From: an uncultured bacterium
Lineage (GTDB): Bacteria; Pseudomonadota; Gammaproteobacteria; Burkholderiales; Burkholderiaceae_D
Length of the DNA stretch: 30,556 nt
Reading direction: 5' to 3'
NCBI GenBank assembly: GCA_903872555.1
Contig: CAIQLE010000203.1
Coordinates: 1-30,556 of the forward strand
Below, one piece after another: positions 8,442 to 15,359 of this stretch. The notes beneath the pieces are model-generated. The model was not told the origin of the DNA, ran no database searches, and worked only from the letters and a program-made list of their open reading frames with translations. A program made the translations under genes and the position numbers. Position 1 is the stretch's first letter. The number at the start of each line of letters is the position of its first letter.

Positions 8442-9259
8442 ACCTGCCTGATCCGTATGCCGTCATCGGCAATCCTATTGCGCACAGCAAGTCGCCGCAG
8501 ATTCATGCACGCTTTGCCGAACAGACCGGGCATGTGATTTCATATGAACGCCTGCTGGCGCCGCTGGATGCTTTCAAGCGGACGGTGCGTGATTTCATTG
8601 CGGCCGGTGGTTGCGGCGCAAATGTGACTGTACCCTTCAAACTGGAAGCCCTTGCGCTGGCCGATCAACTCACGCCGCGTGCCGAGGCCGCAGGCGCTGT
8701 CAATACGCTGAAATTTACTGCGCAGGGCATTTTGGGAGATAACACCGATGGTGTCGGACTCGTGAACGATATCGTCAGCCATGCCGGCGTAAAGCTGGAA
8801 GGCCGGCGTATCTTGTTGCTGGGTGCAGGGGGTGCGGCACGTGGTGTGATCTATCCCTTGCTGGCACAGCAGCCTGCACAGATCGTGATTGCCAACCGAA
8901 CTCTGGCGCGGGCTGAGGAACTGGTGTCTCATTTTTCACAGGCCTCCGGCAAGCTTGTGGCGCATGAGCTGAATGACTTGCCTGAGGCATTTGATATCGT
9001 CATCAATGCGACCTCCGCCAGCCTGTCATCCGAGTTGCCGGCATGCTCGCCAACCATCTTTGCGCCGCATACCTTTGCCTACGACATGATGTATGGCGCA
9101 GCGCCCACCGTATTCATGCAATTCGCCAGCCAGCATGGCGCACGTGTGCGTGATGGTCTGGGCATGCTGGTAGAGCAGGCCGCGGCTTCTTTTTTACTGT
9201 GGCGTGGTGTGATGCCCGAGACGGCAAGCGTCTATCAGATGCTGCGTGAACAGTTATGA
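8438..9259 (+). CDS. aroE: Shikimate dehydrogenase (NADP+)
   Basis: AroE reduces 3-dehydroshikimate to shikimate with NADPH in the cytoplasm. The 273 residues match the family. Near the N-terminus the substrate-binding segment [20 protein letters not shown] is intact. The catalytic pair is present as Lys68 in NVTVPFK and Asp104 in GDNTDG. The nucleotide-binding loop GAGGAARG and the NRT motif (IANRTLARA) support NADP use. The C-terminus has [14 protein letters not shown]. It overlaps the upstream tonB-like gene and the downstream mtgA by 4 bases each (ATGA), strong evidence for one translationally coupled operon. aroQ, the preceding pathway step, is elsewhere in the window. Confidence 0.97.
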   Translation: MNLPDPYAVIGNPIAHSKSPQIHARFAEQTGHVISYERLLAPLDAFKRTVRDFIAAGGCGANVTVPFKLEALALADQLTPRAEAAGAVNTLKFTAQGILGDNTDGVGLVNDIVSHAGVKLEGRRILLLGAGGAARGVIYPLLAQQPAQIVIANRTLARAEELVSHFSQASGKLVAHELNDLPEAFDIVINATSASLSSELPACSPTIFAPHTFAYDMMYGAAPTVFMQFASQHGARVRDGLGMLVEQAAASFLLWRGVMPETASVYQMLREQL

Positions 9260-9951
9260 GTATCAAGCGTCGTTTCCTGCTGTGGCTGCTGGCGGTACCT
9301 TTGCTGTTGGTGCTGCTGTTACAGGGATGGTATTTCCTGCATATCTGCTGGTGGGTAAATCACAATCCGACTTCGACCGCATTCATGCGGGCTCAGCTGT
9401 CACTGCTGCAAGAAAAAAATCCCAAGGCTCAGTTACAGCAGCAATGGGTGCCATATAACCGCATCTCGAATCATCTCAAGCGCGCCATCATAGCTGCTGA
9501 AGATGCCAATTTCGCTGAGCACGAAGGTGTGGACTGGGAAGCCCTGCAAAAGGCTTACGAAAAAAATGCCAAGAAGGGCAAGGTGGTATCAGGTGGCTCA
9601 ACCATTACGCAGCAGCTGGCCAAGAACCTGTTCCTTTCCGGTCAGCGCAGCTATGCCCGCAAGGCACAGGAAATGATCATCACCTACATGCTGGAAATGG
9701 TGATGGACAAGCGGCGCATCTTTGAGATCTATTTGAATGTCGTGGAGTGGGGCAATGGGGTGTTTGGCTGCGAAGCTGCAGCGCGTCGTTATTACGGCGT
9801 GCCCGCCGCCGGCCTTGGTCAGCAGGATGCAGCAAGGCTGGCCGTGATGCTGCCGAATCCCCGTTATTACGGCCGCCATCTGGATTCCAATTATCTGGGT
9901 CGCCGAACAGCTCTGATCATGCAGCGCATGAACAGCGCGGATCTGCCCTGA
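9256..9951 (+). CDS. mtgA: Monofunctional biosynthetic peptidoglycan transglycosylase
   Basis: MtgA polymerises lipid II into glycan strands at the outer face of the inner membrane. The 231-residue protein has a basic start, one membrane anchor (about residues 8-30, rich in Leu/Val) and a GT51 domain. The catalytic glutamate is Glu82 in the motif [10 protein letters not shown], and the second hallmark [16 protein letters not shown] follows. Further on are [20 protein letters not shown] and the PNPRYY segment. No penicillin-binding transpeptidase domain follows, hence monofunctional. The ATG overlaps the aroE stop by 4 bases. Confidence 0.96.
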   Translation: MSIKRRFLLWLLAVPLLLVLLLQGWYFLHICWWVNHNPTSTAFMRAQLSLLQEKNPKAQLQQQWVPYNRISNHLKRAIIAAEDANFAEHEGVDWEALQKAYEKNAKKGKVVSGGSTITQQLAKNLFLSGQRSYARKAQEMIITYMLEMVMDKRRIFEIYLNVVEWGNGVFGCEAAARRYYGVPAAGLGQQDAARLAVMLPNPRYYGRHLDSNYLGRRTALIMQRMNSADLP

Positions 9952-10234
9952 ATCTTCAGGCCCGGCCGGCCTTCAGGCTTGCTTAATTCGCCCTAATAAA
10001 AGTACACTTGCGCTGTTTTTGTAAACGGAGACCCGCCTTGGGCAGTCCCACCTCATGTCACCAAACGTCATTTGACGGCCTCATCGCAAGCTAGCGCTTT
10101 CCTTACTCGCGCCGCTTGCCGGGTTTTGGTGAGCAGGCGCGCATGGCCAGACGGCCACGTTCCCTGATAGTTTTAACAGACAGCACGCACTGACTTTGAT
10201 GGGTCAGCCGCGGGCTTTGTTGCCGGGAGAGCTA
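9952..10234 (+). other. Long, foldable untranslated region upstream of corA
   Basis: No gene is supported in these 283 bases. The region contains a nested set of complementary segments. An outer 8-bp helix pairs TCACCAAA (10058-10065) with TTTGGTGA (10125-10132). It encloses a CGTC-ATTT-GACG hairpin (10066-10077) and a composite hairpin of GCAAGC/GCTTGC (10086-10091 with 10114-10119) stacked on GCGC/GCGC (10094-10097 with 10109-10112), which together make a three-way junction. Two more hairpins follow: TGGCC-agac-GGCCA (10144-10157) and CTGAC-N8-GTCAG (10190-10207). The arrangement suggests a cis-regulatory RNA leader for the magnesium transporter, but it matches no riboswitch consensus I know. 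I found no convincing promoter boxes. Confidence 0.4.
10225..10231 (+). promoter_or_regulatory. Ribosome binding site deciding the corA start
   Basis: GGGAGAG lies immediately upstream of the ATG at 10235 with good spacing, whereas the in-frame TTG at 10196 and ATG at 10199 have none. This supports 10235 as the start. Confidence 0.75.
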
Positions 10235-11200
10235 ATGATCAATGTATTCGTCCTGCAGAACGGCCGGCTTAGCCAGGTCAACATAGAGACGCGCGCGGAT
10301 TTGGAGCGCGCCACACCGATTTGGGTTGACCTGACCGATCCCAGCGATGAAGAGCGTGACTGGGTGCGCAGCATCTATGGCGTGATGCTGCCCGATGAAG
10401 ATGAAGTCAAGGATATCGAGGCCTCAGCCCGTTATTACGAAGCCGACAATGGCGATCTGCACCTGCGTTCGGACTTCCTGCTGGAAGAAGATGAAGGTGA
10501 ATCTCGCGTCATCACGGTGGCCTTTATTTTGGCGCGCAACTTATTGTTCTCCATGCACAGCGATGACTTGCCTGTGTTCCGTCTGGTGCGTATGCGTGCC
10601 CGTTCACGCCCGGGATCGATCGGAGATTTCAAGGATGTGCTGCTCGATCTGTATGCCACCGACGTTGAGTATTCCGCCGATGCGCTTGAAGGCATTTATC
10701 AAAATCTGGAAGAAGTCAGCCGCAGCGTGCTGCAGAAAGACATCAGTGACCAGGATGCTGCAGAATCGCTGAATGCCATGGCGCATGAGGAAGATTTGAA
10801 TGGTCGCATCCGGCGCAATATGATGGATACAAGGCGCGCAGTCAGCTTCATGATGCGTGGCCGTTTGCTGAATTCAGATCAGTTTGATGATGCACGCCAG
10901 ATCTTGCGTGATATTGAATCACTGGACGGACACACCGCCTTCTTGTTCGACAAGATCAACTTCCTGATGGATGCCACGGTTGGTTTCATTAACATCAACC
11001 AGAACAAGATCATCAAGATTTTCTCGGTAGCTTCGGTGGCCTTCCTGCCGCCGACTTTGATTGCCAGTATCTACGGCATGAATTTCCGCATACTGCCTGA
11101 GCTGAACTGGAGTCTGGGTTACCCACTGGCCTTGCTGATGATGGTGGCCAGCGCCGTGACACCCTTCTGGTACTTCCGCAGGCGCGGCTGGCTGAAGTAA
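10235..11200 (+). CDS. corA: CorA-type magnesium/divalent cation transporter
   Basis: CorA forms a homopentameric inner-membrane channel for Mg2+ (also Co2+ and Ni2+). From the ATG at 10235 the protein has 321 residues, as expected. The long acidic N-terminal cytoplasmic domain includes DLTDPSDEERDWVRSIYG. It is followed by the stalk helix, two C-terminal membrane segments (about 262-279 and 295-312), and the diagnostic YGMN at residues 280-283 in SIYGMNFRILPELNW. The basic tail FRRRGWLK fits the cytoplasmic end. The gene stands alone behind a long structured leader and converges on hemL. Confidence 0.94.
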   Translation: MINVFVLQNGRLSQVNIETRADLERATPIWVDLTDPSDEERDWVRSIYGVMLPDEDEVKDIEASARYYEADNGDLHLRSDFLLEEDEGESRVITVAFILARNLLFSMHSDDLPVFRLVRMRARSRPGSIGDFKDVLLDLYATDVEYSADALEGIYQNLEEVSRSVLQKDISDQDAAESLNAMAHEEDLNGRIRRNMMDTRRAVSFMMRGRLLNSDQFDDARQILRDIESLDGHTAFLFDKINFLMDATVGFININQNKIIKIFSVASVAFLPPTLIASIYGMNFRILPELNWSLGYPLALLMMVASAVTPFWYFRRRGWLK

Positions 11201-11213
11201 TTCAATGCAGGCT

Positions 11214-11276
11214 GGGTGATGAGTTCAGGCTGACCTGCACTCATCACCTGCATACATCACCGGCATCTCATCACCC
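11214..11276. terminator. Hairpin and 13-14-bp tandem repeats between convergent corA and hemL
   Basis: GGTGATGAGT (11215-11224) pairs perfectly with ACTCATCACC (11239-11248), and after a single mismatch an inner CAGG-ctga-CCTG stem closes the loop. CTCATCACC recurs as part of three tandem imperfect units at 11236-11248, 11249-11261 and 11262-11275. The first arm can therefore also pair with 11267-11276 over 10 bp. The position suggests a bidirectional terminator, but T-tracts are weak on the plus side (CCTTTTA at 11278-11284). Confidence 0.5.
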
Positions 11277-11281
11277 GCCTT

Positions 11282-12565
11282 TTACGCAGATAAGCTCTTG
11301 AATGCTGCAGCGGCTGTACTGACAGTTTCAGCAATCACCGCATCATCATGCATGGCCGATACAAAGCCGGCTTCAAAAGCAGAAGGCGCAAGATAAACGC
11401 CAGCGTCCAGCATGGCATGGAAGAAGCGATTGAAGCGCTCCTTATCGCAGGTCATCATTTCCGCATAATTGACCGGCAGCTTGCGTGTGAAGTAAAGACC
11501 AAACATGCCACCTATGGCATCACCACAGAAATCAATGCCCGCTTCCGAGGCGGCACTGCATAAGCCGTCCACCAGTTTGCGTGTCTGCGCCGTGAGATGT
11601 TCATAAAAGCCCGGCTGCTGAATGATTTTCAGTGTGCTCATACCTGCAGCCACCGCCACCGGATTGCCGGACAGTGTGCCGGCCTGATACACACCGCCCA
11701 GCGGTGCCAGATGTTGCATCAGATCGGCGCGGCCACCAAAGGCAGCCACAGGTAGTCCACCACCGATCACTTTGCCCAGCACCGTCATGTCAGGCTTGAT
11801 GTCATACAGTGCCTGCGCACCACCGAGTGCTACGCGAAAGCCTGACATCACTTCATCAAACATCAAAATAGCGCCATGCTGTGTACACAGGCGGCGCATG
11901 GTCTGAAGAAATTCAGGTGTGGCACGCAGCAGATTCATATTGCCTGCCACCGGTTCGACAATCACGGCAGCAATGCTGGAGCCCATCTTGCTGAATACGT
12001 CTTCCAGTTGCTGAGGATGGTTGTAATCCAGGACCATGGTGTGCTTGGCGAAATCTGCCGGCACACCTGAAGAAGTCGGATTACCAAAGGTCAGCAGACC
12101 GCTACCGGCTTTGACCAGCAAAGAATCGGCATGGCCGTGATAGCAGCCTTCAAATTTGATGATCAGATCACGACCGGTAGCGCCACGTGCCAGTCGCAAG
12201 GCACTCATCGCCGCTTCCGTGCCGGAAGAGACCAGACGCACTTGTTCTATCGAAGGCACCAGTTTGCAAATTTCTTCGGCCATCAGGATTTCGCCTTCAG
12301 TCGGTGCGCCGAAAGATAAGCCATTGACGGCAGCCTGTTGCACCGCGCTGATCACCTGCGGGTGAGCATGGCCGACTATGGCCGGGCCCCATGAGCCTAT
12401 GTAGTCGATATAGCGCTTGCCATCAGCATCCCAGAAGTAAGGCCCTTGTGCGCGTGTGACGAAACGCGGGGTGCCACCGACGGAGCGAAATGCCCGCACG
12501 GGTGAGTTCACGCCGCCGGGCGTGCTGCGCTGAGCGCGTTCGAACAAAATATCGTTATTAGACAC
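11282..12565 (-). CDS. hemL: Glutamate-1-semialdehyde 2,1-aminomutase
   Basis: HemL converts glutamate-1-semialdehyde to 5-aminolevulinate, a PLP-dependent step of the C5 route to haem in the cytoplasm. From a GTG at 12565 the protein has 427 residues, matching the E. coli enzyme. It starts [20 protein letters not shown], has the PLP-phosphate segment [17 protein letters not shown], the cofactor-contact [10 protein letters not shown], and the Schiff-base lysine at residue 265 in [12 protein letters not shown]. The GTG is preceded by a CGAGG ribosome site. The frame is open upstream to 12694, but that would overlap thiD and add unrelated residues. It lies 49 bp after the thiD-like gene on the same strand. 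Confidence 0.96.
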   Translation of the reverse strand: MSNNDILFERAQRSTPGGVNSPVRAFRSVGGTPRFVTRAQGPYFWDADGKRYIDYIGSWGPAIVGHAHPQVISAVQQAAVNGLSFGAPTEGEILMAEEICKLVPSIEQVRLVSSGTEAAMSALRLARGATGRDLIIKFEGCYHGHADSLLVKAGSGLLTFGNPTSSGVPADFAKHTMVLDYNHPQQLEDVFSKMGSSIAAVIVEPVAGNMNLLRATPEFLQTMRRLCTQHGAILMFDEVMSGFRVALGGAQALYDIKPDMTVLGKVIGGGLPVAAFGGRADLMQHLAPLGGVYQAGTLSGNPVAVAAGMSTLKIIQQPGFYEHLTAQTRKLVDGLCSAASEAGIDFCGDAIGGMFGLYFTRKLPVNYAEMMTCDKERFNRFFHAMLDAGVYLAPSAFEAGFVSAMHDDAVIAETVSTAAAAFKSLSA

Positions 12566-12614
12566 ATGAACCTCGGTAGTGTTTTGCTTGGATGAGGAGT
12601 AGCTTATTGCCGAA

Positions 12615-13439
12615 TCAGGAAGGATCAGCATCGGGCTCGCGGGCCCAGAAGAAACGATCAGGTACCAGCTTGCCCATGCCCAGTCGCTGTGCATTGGTCA
12701 GTGCGGCATTCGTAAATTCTTCCGCTTCGAATACCGCTTCCGGCACATCCAGACCATTTGCCAGCATGGCTGCAATGGTAGCCGACAAGGTATTGCCTGC
12801 GCCTATGAAGGGTCCGGCCTGTCGCTGCCAGCTGTCGGTGCGAACGATGCCATCGCTGTTGAATAGAATATTCGTCACATCATGCGCGTCGCCGGGAACG
12901 CCCGTCACAAACAGATATTCGCAACCAAACTCTATGAGCTGGGCGGCATCGATTTCGAGCATGGATTCTTCGCTGGCTTCGCGCCAGGTCTCTGCCAGAC
13001 GTGACAGCTCATCCAGCGAGACTTGTAATAGGGTGGTCTGAGGTACCAGCAGTTCACGCAAGGCCAGCAAGACTTCCTCATCCACTTCCTGATCCGGCAG
13101 TGTGGTCGCGAAGGGGTCCAGCACCAGCGGCACCTCCGGATAATCGGAGACGATCTCGGCAATCACGGAAATGGTTTCTATGCTTCCAAGGTGGCCGACT
13201 TTAAAAGCGGCCACAGGCATGTCTTCCAGTAGTACACGCGCCTGATCGGCAATCCATTCAGGGTCAACCGCCTGCACATCTTCGGTGCCGGTGGTGTCGC
13301 CTATGGAGAGAGCGGTGATGACGGAAACGCCATGGCATCCCATCGCGGCGAACGCTGCAAGGTCGGCCTGTATACCTATCGCCCCGACCGGGTCGGTCAG
13401 GCCAAAGGTCAGCACGAGCGGAGAAGTTTGGATTTGCAC
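12615..13439 (-). CDS. thiD: ThiD-like hydroxymethylpyrimidine (phosphate) kinase with altered active-site motifs
   Basis: This is a ribokinase-fold protein of the ThiD family, which phosphorylates HMP and HMP-P in thiamine synthesis. From a GTG at 13439 it has 274 residues. The fold is clear from [34 protein letters not shown] and the C-terminal [18 protein letters not shown]. Two functional motifs differ from E. coli ThiD. The N-terminal substrate loop SGGAG is VGAIG (residues 18-22). The GTGC motif, whose Cys is the catalytic base, is GAGN with Asn216. Kinase activity may be changed or lost. The frame stays open to 13718, but that would run across the divergent rubredoxin gene. hemL follows at 49 bp. 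Confidence 0.8.
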   Translation of the reverse strand: MQIQTSPLVLTFGLTDPVGAIGIQADLAAFAAMGCHGVSVITALSIGDTTGTEDVQAVDPEWIADQARVLLEDMPVAAFKVGHLGSIETISVIAEIVSDYPEVPLVLDPFATTLPDQEVDEEVLLALRELLVPQTTLLQVSLDELSRLAETWREASEESMLEIDAAQLIEFGCEYLFVTGVPGDAHDVTNILFNSDGIVRTDSWQRQAGPFIGAGNTLSATIAAMLANGLDVPEAVFEAEEFTNAALTNAQRLGMGKLVPDRFFWAREPDADPS

Positions 13440-13468
13440 AGGGAAAGCATTAAGATAGCTGATTGTGC

Positions 13469-13474
13469 ATTTTA
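13469..13474 (-). promoter_or_regulatory. Candidate -10 box for the thiD-like gene
   Basis: TAAAAT (followed by GC on the minus strand) lies 29 bases upstream of the GTG at 13439, placing a start of transcription at a suitable distance. No good -35 box is seen at 16-18 bases. Confidence 0.3.
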
Positions 13475-13490
13475 CTTTAAGGGCTGTGCT

Positions 13491-13685
13491 GTGAGTGATA
13501 ACAACAAAACCGAGCAAGAATACAAAACCTGGATGTGCCTGATTTGTGGTTGGGTCTATGACGAAGAAGCCGGTTTGCCCGATGAAGGCATTGCCCCGGG
13601 CACGCGCTGGGATCAGGTTCCTATGAACTGGACTTGCCCAGAATGTGGCGCCCGCAAGGAAGATTTCGAGATGGTGGCAATCTAA
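13491..13685 (+). CDS. Rubredoxin
   Basis: Rubredoxin is a small cytoplasmic one-electron carrier with a single iron bound by four cysteines. From a GTG at 13491 the product is 64 residues. The two ligand pairs are CLICGW (Cys16, Cys19) and CPECGA (Cys49, Cys52), with the conserved aromatic context WVYDEEAGLPDEGIAPGTRW between them. An AAGG sits 8 bases before the GTG. A longer frame from 13332 exists, but it runs antisense through thiD and does not resemble the family. The electron donor and acceptor are not shown by the context. It is divergent from the thiD-like gene and lies upstream of the pil-chp genes. Confidence 0.94.
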   Translation: MSDNNKTEQEYKTWMCLICGWVYDEEAGLPDEGIAPGTRWDQVPMNWTCPECGARKEDFEMVAI

Positions 13686-13697
13686 ATCAGTCTGCCC

Positions 13698-13734
13698 GAG
13701 GCGAGCGATACGGATCAACCGCTTCGCTCGCTTC
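13698..13734 (+). repeat. 11-bp-stem hairpin downstream of rubredoxin
   Basis: GAGGCGAGCGA (13698-13708) pairs with TCGCTCGCTTC (13724-13734), with a single G-T pair. The loop contains a further CGG-atcaa-CCG stem. It lies 12 bp after the rubredoxin stop and has no following T-tract. It could be an imperfect terminator or a dispersed REP-like element. Confidence 0.45.
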
Positions 13735-13739
13735 GATTC

Positions 13740-13760
13740 TCAGGAACACTCTGTTCCTGA
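13740..13760 (+). terminator. Perfect 9-bp hairpin, possible terminator
   Basis: TCAGGAACA and TGTTCCTGA are perfect inverted arms around the loop CTC, followed by CCCCAAGTTTT. The stem is strong and the T-run is displaced, so termination is plausible but not textbook. It immediately follows the hairpin at 13698-13734. Confidence 0.45.
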
Positions 13761-13889
13761 CCCCAAGTTTTACGAGATGTGTCTCCAAAACACCGATATT
13801 GAACAAAGTTTGATTTTCAATGTTTTAACTAGTTGTCATTTTTGTTAAATTTGCGCCCGATTCCATGAATACTTTCATCGGGTGGCGCA

Positions 13890-14315
13890 ATGGGTGTACC
13901 GCAACAAGCTTCCTATCCCTTATCTGAGCTTGCTTCAGGATCAGAGATTCTGGTCATAGACGACAGCAGCACGATACGGCGATCAGCTGAAATCTTTCTG
14001 TCTCAGGCGGGCTACCCGGTCATTCTGGCCGAAGATGGCTATGCTGCACTTGCCATCATCCTTGAGCGCAAACCGGCGCTGATTTTTTGCGATGTTCTGA
14101 TGCCTCGGCTGGATGGCTTCCAGACCTGCAGCCTGATACGGCAAAGCCGGCAATTTCACGCCATACCGCTGGTCATGCTTTCTTCACGCGACGGTCTGTT
14201 TGATCGCGCCCGTGGCGCACTTGCAGGTGCCACCGCCTACCTCACCAAACCCTTTACCAAAGACAGCTTGCTGAAAACTGTGCGCGAGCATGTGCACATC
14301 AGTGCCATGGCATAA
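13890..14315 (+). CDS. pilG: Twitching motility response regulator PilG (CheY-like)
   Basis: PilG is a single-domain receiver that, in the Pil-Chp system, relays signal from the PilL/ChpA kinase to pilus extension. The 141-residue protein has about 17 N-terminal residues and then a complete receiver domain. The acidic pair is in ILVIDDSSTIRRSAEIFLSQ, the phosphoacceptor is Asp68 in FCDVLMPRLDGFQ, and the switch lysine is Lys120 in YLTKPF. It is first in the order pilG-pilH-pilI-pilJ-pilL. This order is what separates PilG from other CheY-like proteins, since sequence alone would not decide. Confidence 0.9.
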   Translation: MGVPQQASYPLSELASGSEILVIDDSSTIRRSAEIFLSQAGYPVILAEDGYAALAIILERKPALIFCDVLMPRLDGFQTCSLIRQSRQFHAIPLVMLSSRDGLFDRARGALAGATAYLTKPFTKDSLLKTVREHVHISAMA

Positions 14316-14355
14316 GCTCCAGCTGCTCGCTTCATTCATTCTCAGGGATCATCCC

Positions 14356-14733
14356 ATGTCTATCAAACATATTCTGATTGTTGACGATTCAGCCACTGAG
14401 CGACATTTTCTGGCGGAGATCCTGACCCAGCATGGCTATTCGGTCGCCACCGCAGACAACGGCGAAGAAGCCTTACGCTATATCAAAGAGCATCCGCCCC
14501 ATCTGGTTTTGATGGATGTCGTGATGCCCGGACAGAATGGTTTTCAAACCACGCGTGCCATCGTTCGAGATCCCGCGACCCAGCATTTGCCCGTGATTAT
14601 CTGTACCAGCAAACAGCAAGAGACGGACCGCATCTGGGGCATGCGACAAGGAGCACGCGACTATATCGTCAAGCCCGTTGATCCCCAGATATTGCTGCAA
14701 AAAATTGCTGCCTTGTCACGCAGCTCTGCCTGA
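14356..14733 (+). CDS. pilH: Twitching motility response regulator PilH (CheY-like)
   Basis: PilH is the second single-domain receiver of Pil-Chp systems, associated with pilus retraction or acting as a phosphate sink. The 125 residues from the ATG at 14356 are a bare receiver domain: ILIVDDSATERHFLAEIL, phosphoacceptor Asp54 in LMDVVMPGQNGFQ, and Lys106 in YIVKPVDP. AGGGA upstream supports this ATG over the longer frame from 14290, which would overlap pilG. It lies 40 bp after pilG and 4 bp before pilI. Confidence 0.9.
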   Translation: MSIKHILIVDDSATERHFLAEILTQHGYSVATADNGEEALRYIKEHPPHLVLMDVVMPGQNGFQTTRAIVRDPATQHLPVIICTSKQQETDRIWGMRQGARDYIVKPVDPQILLQKIAALSRSSA

Positions 14734-14737
14734 AGCA

Positions 14738-15319
14738 ATGGAAAAAACGACGATCAACGATATCGCAGCGCTCAAAGTGGAATCCGCTTTGTCGTCAACT
14801 CAGACACGACGTCAGGCATTGCGTGATTTTCAGCAGGCACTGGCACAAAAAACTCAGCAAGCCCAAAGCAAGAGCGCAAAAGAAGATCTGCGACTGGCAG
14901 TGCAAACCGGTGATTTGCATTGGCTGATTCAACTCAGTCATAGCAAGGAAGTGATCGCTTTGAATGATCTCTGCACCGTTCCATGGACGCAGGACTGGTT
15001 TCTGGGACTGGTCCATCACCGCGGTCACATGATGGGTGTGATTGATCTTCCGGGGTTCATGGGAAAACCGGTTGCACCATTGGCCGCGAGTGATCGTCTG
15101 CTGCTCCTGTCCGAATCTCTGAACGCACCCTGCGCCCTGCGCTTATCGAAGCTGAATGGCATGGTGAATCTGGCTGAGCTGAGCACACAGACAGCCTCGG
15201 CTGAGGTGGCGGCATGGATGGGCAAAAATTATCTGGATCGTGAAGGACAAAGCTGGCGCGCCATTGACTTGCAGGCGCTGACGCATGAACCGACCTTCCT
15301 GGAGATAGGCGTGCACTAA
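14738..15319 (+). CDS. pilI: CheW-like adaptor PilI
   Basis: PilI couples the PilJ receptor to the PilL/ChpA kinase at the inner membrane. The 193-residue protein starts with a helical, Gln-rich segment of about 55 residues. The CheW-like domain follows: LRLAVQTGDLHWLIQLSHSK, the VPWTQDWFLGLVHHRGHMMG segment equivalent to the conserved NLRG turn of CheW, and VIDLPGFMG. The ATG at 14738 follows the pilH stop by 4 bases. The reading frame is open further upstream inside pilH, but those residues are not part of the family. Confidence 0.88.
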   Translation: MEKTTINDIAALKVESALSSTQTRRQALRDFQQALAQKTQQAQSKSAKEDLRLAVQTGDLHWLIQLSHSKEVIALNDLCTVPWTQDWFLGLVHHRGHMMGVIDLPGFMGKPVAPLAASDRLLLLSESLNAPCALRLSKLNGMVNLAELSTQTASAEVAAWMGKNYLDREGQSWRAIDLQALTHEPTFLEIGVH

Positions 15320-15359
15320 GCCGCACCTCTGACAAACCCATTACCTCTGTGGAGCATTC

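Noticed and set aside
10021..10234. Assignment of the corA leader to M-box, mgtA leader or yybP-ykoY
   Set aside because: I could not find the conserved sequence blocks of these classes, so no class name is given.
12566..12694. N-terminal extension of hemL
   Set aside because: It overlaps the end of the thiD-like gene and adds 43 unrelated residues; the GTG at 12565 has a ribosome site and gives the family length.
13440..13718. N-terminal extension of the thiD-like frame
   Set aside because: It would run antisense over the whole rubredoxin gene and leaves the ThiD family boundary; the GTG at 13439 fits the family length.
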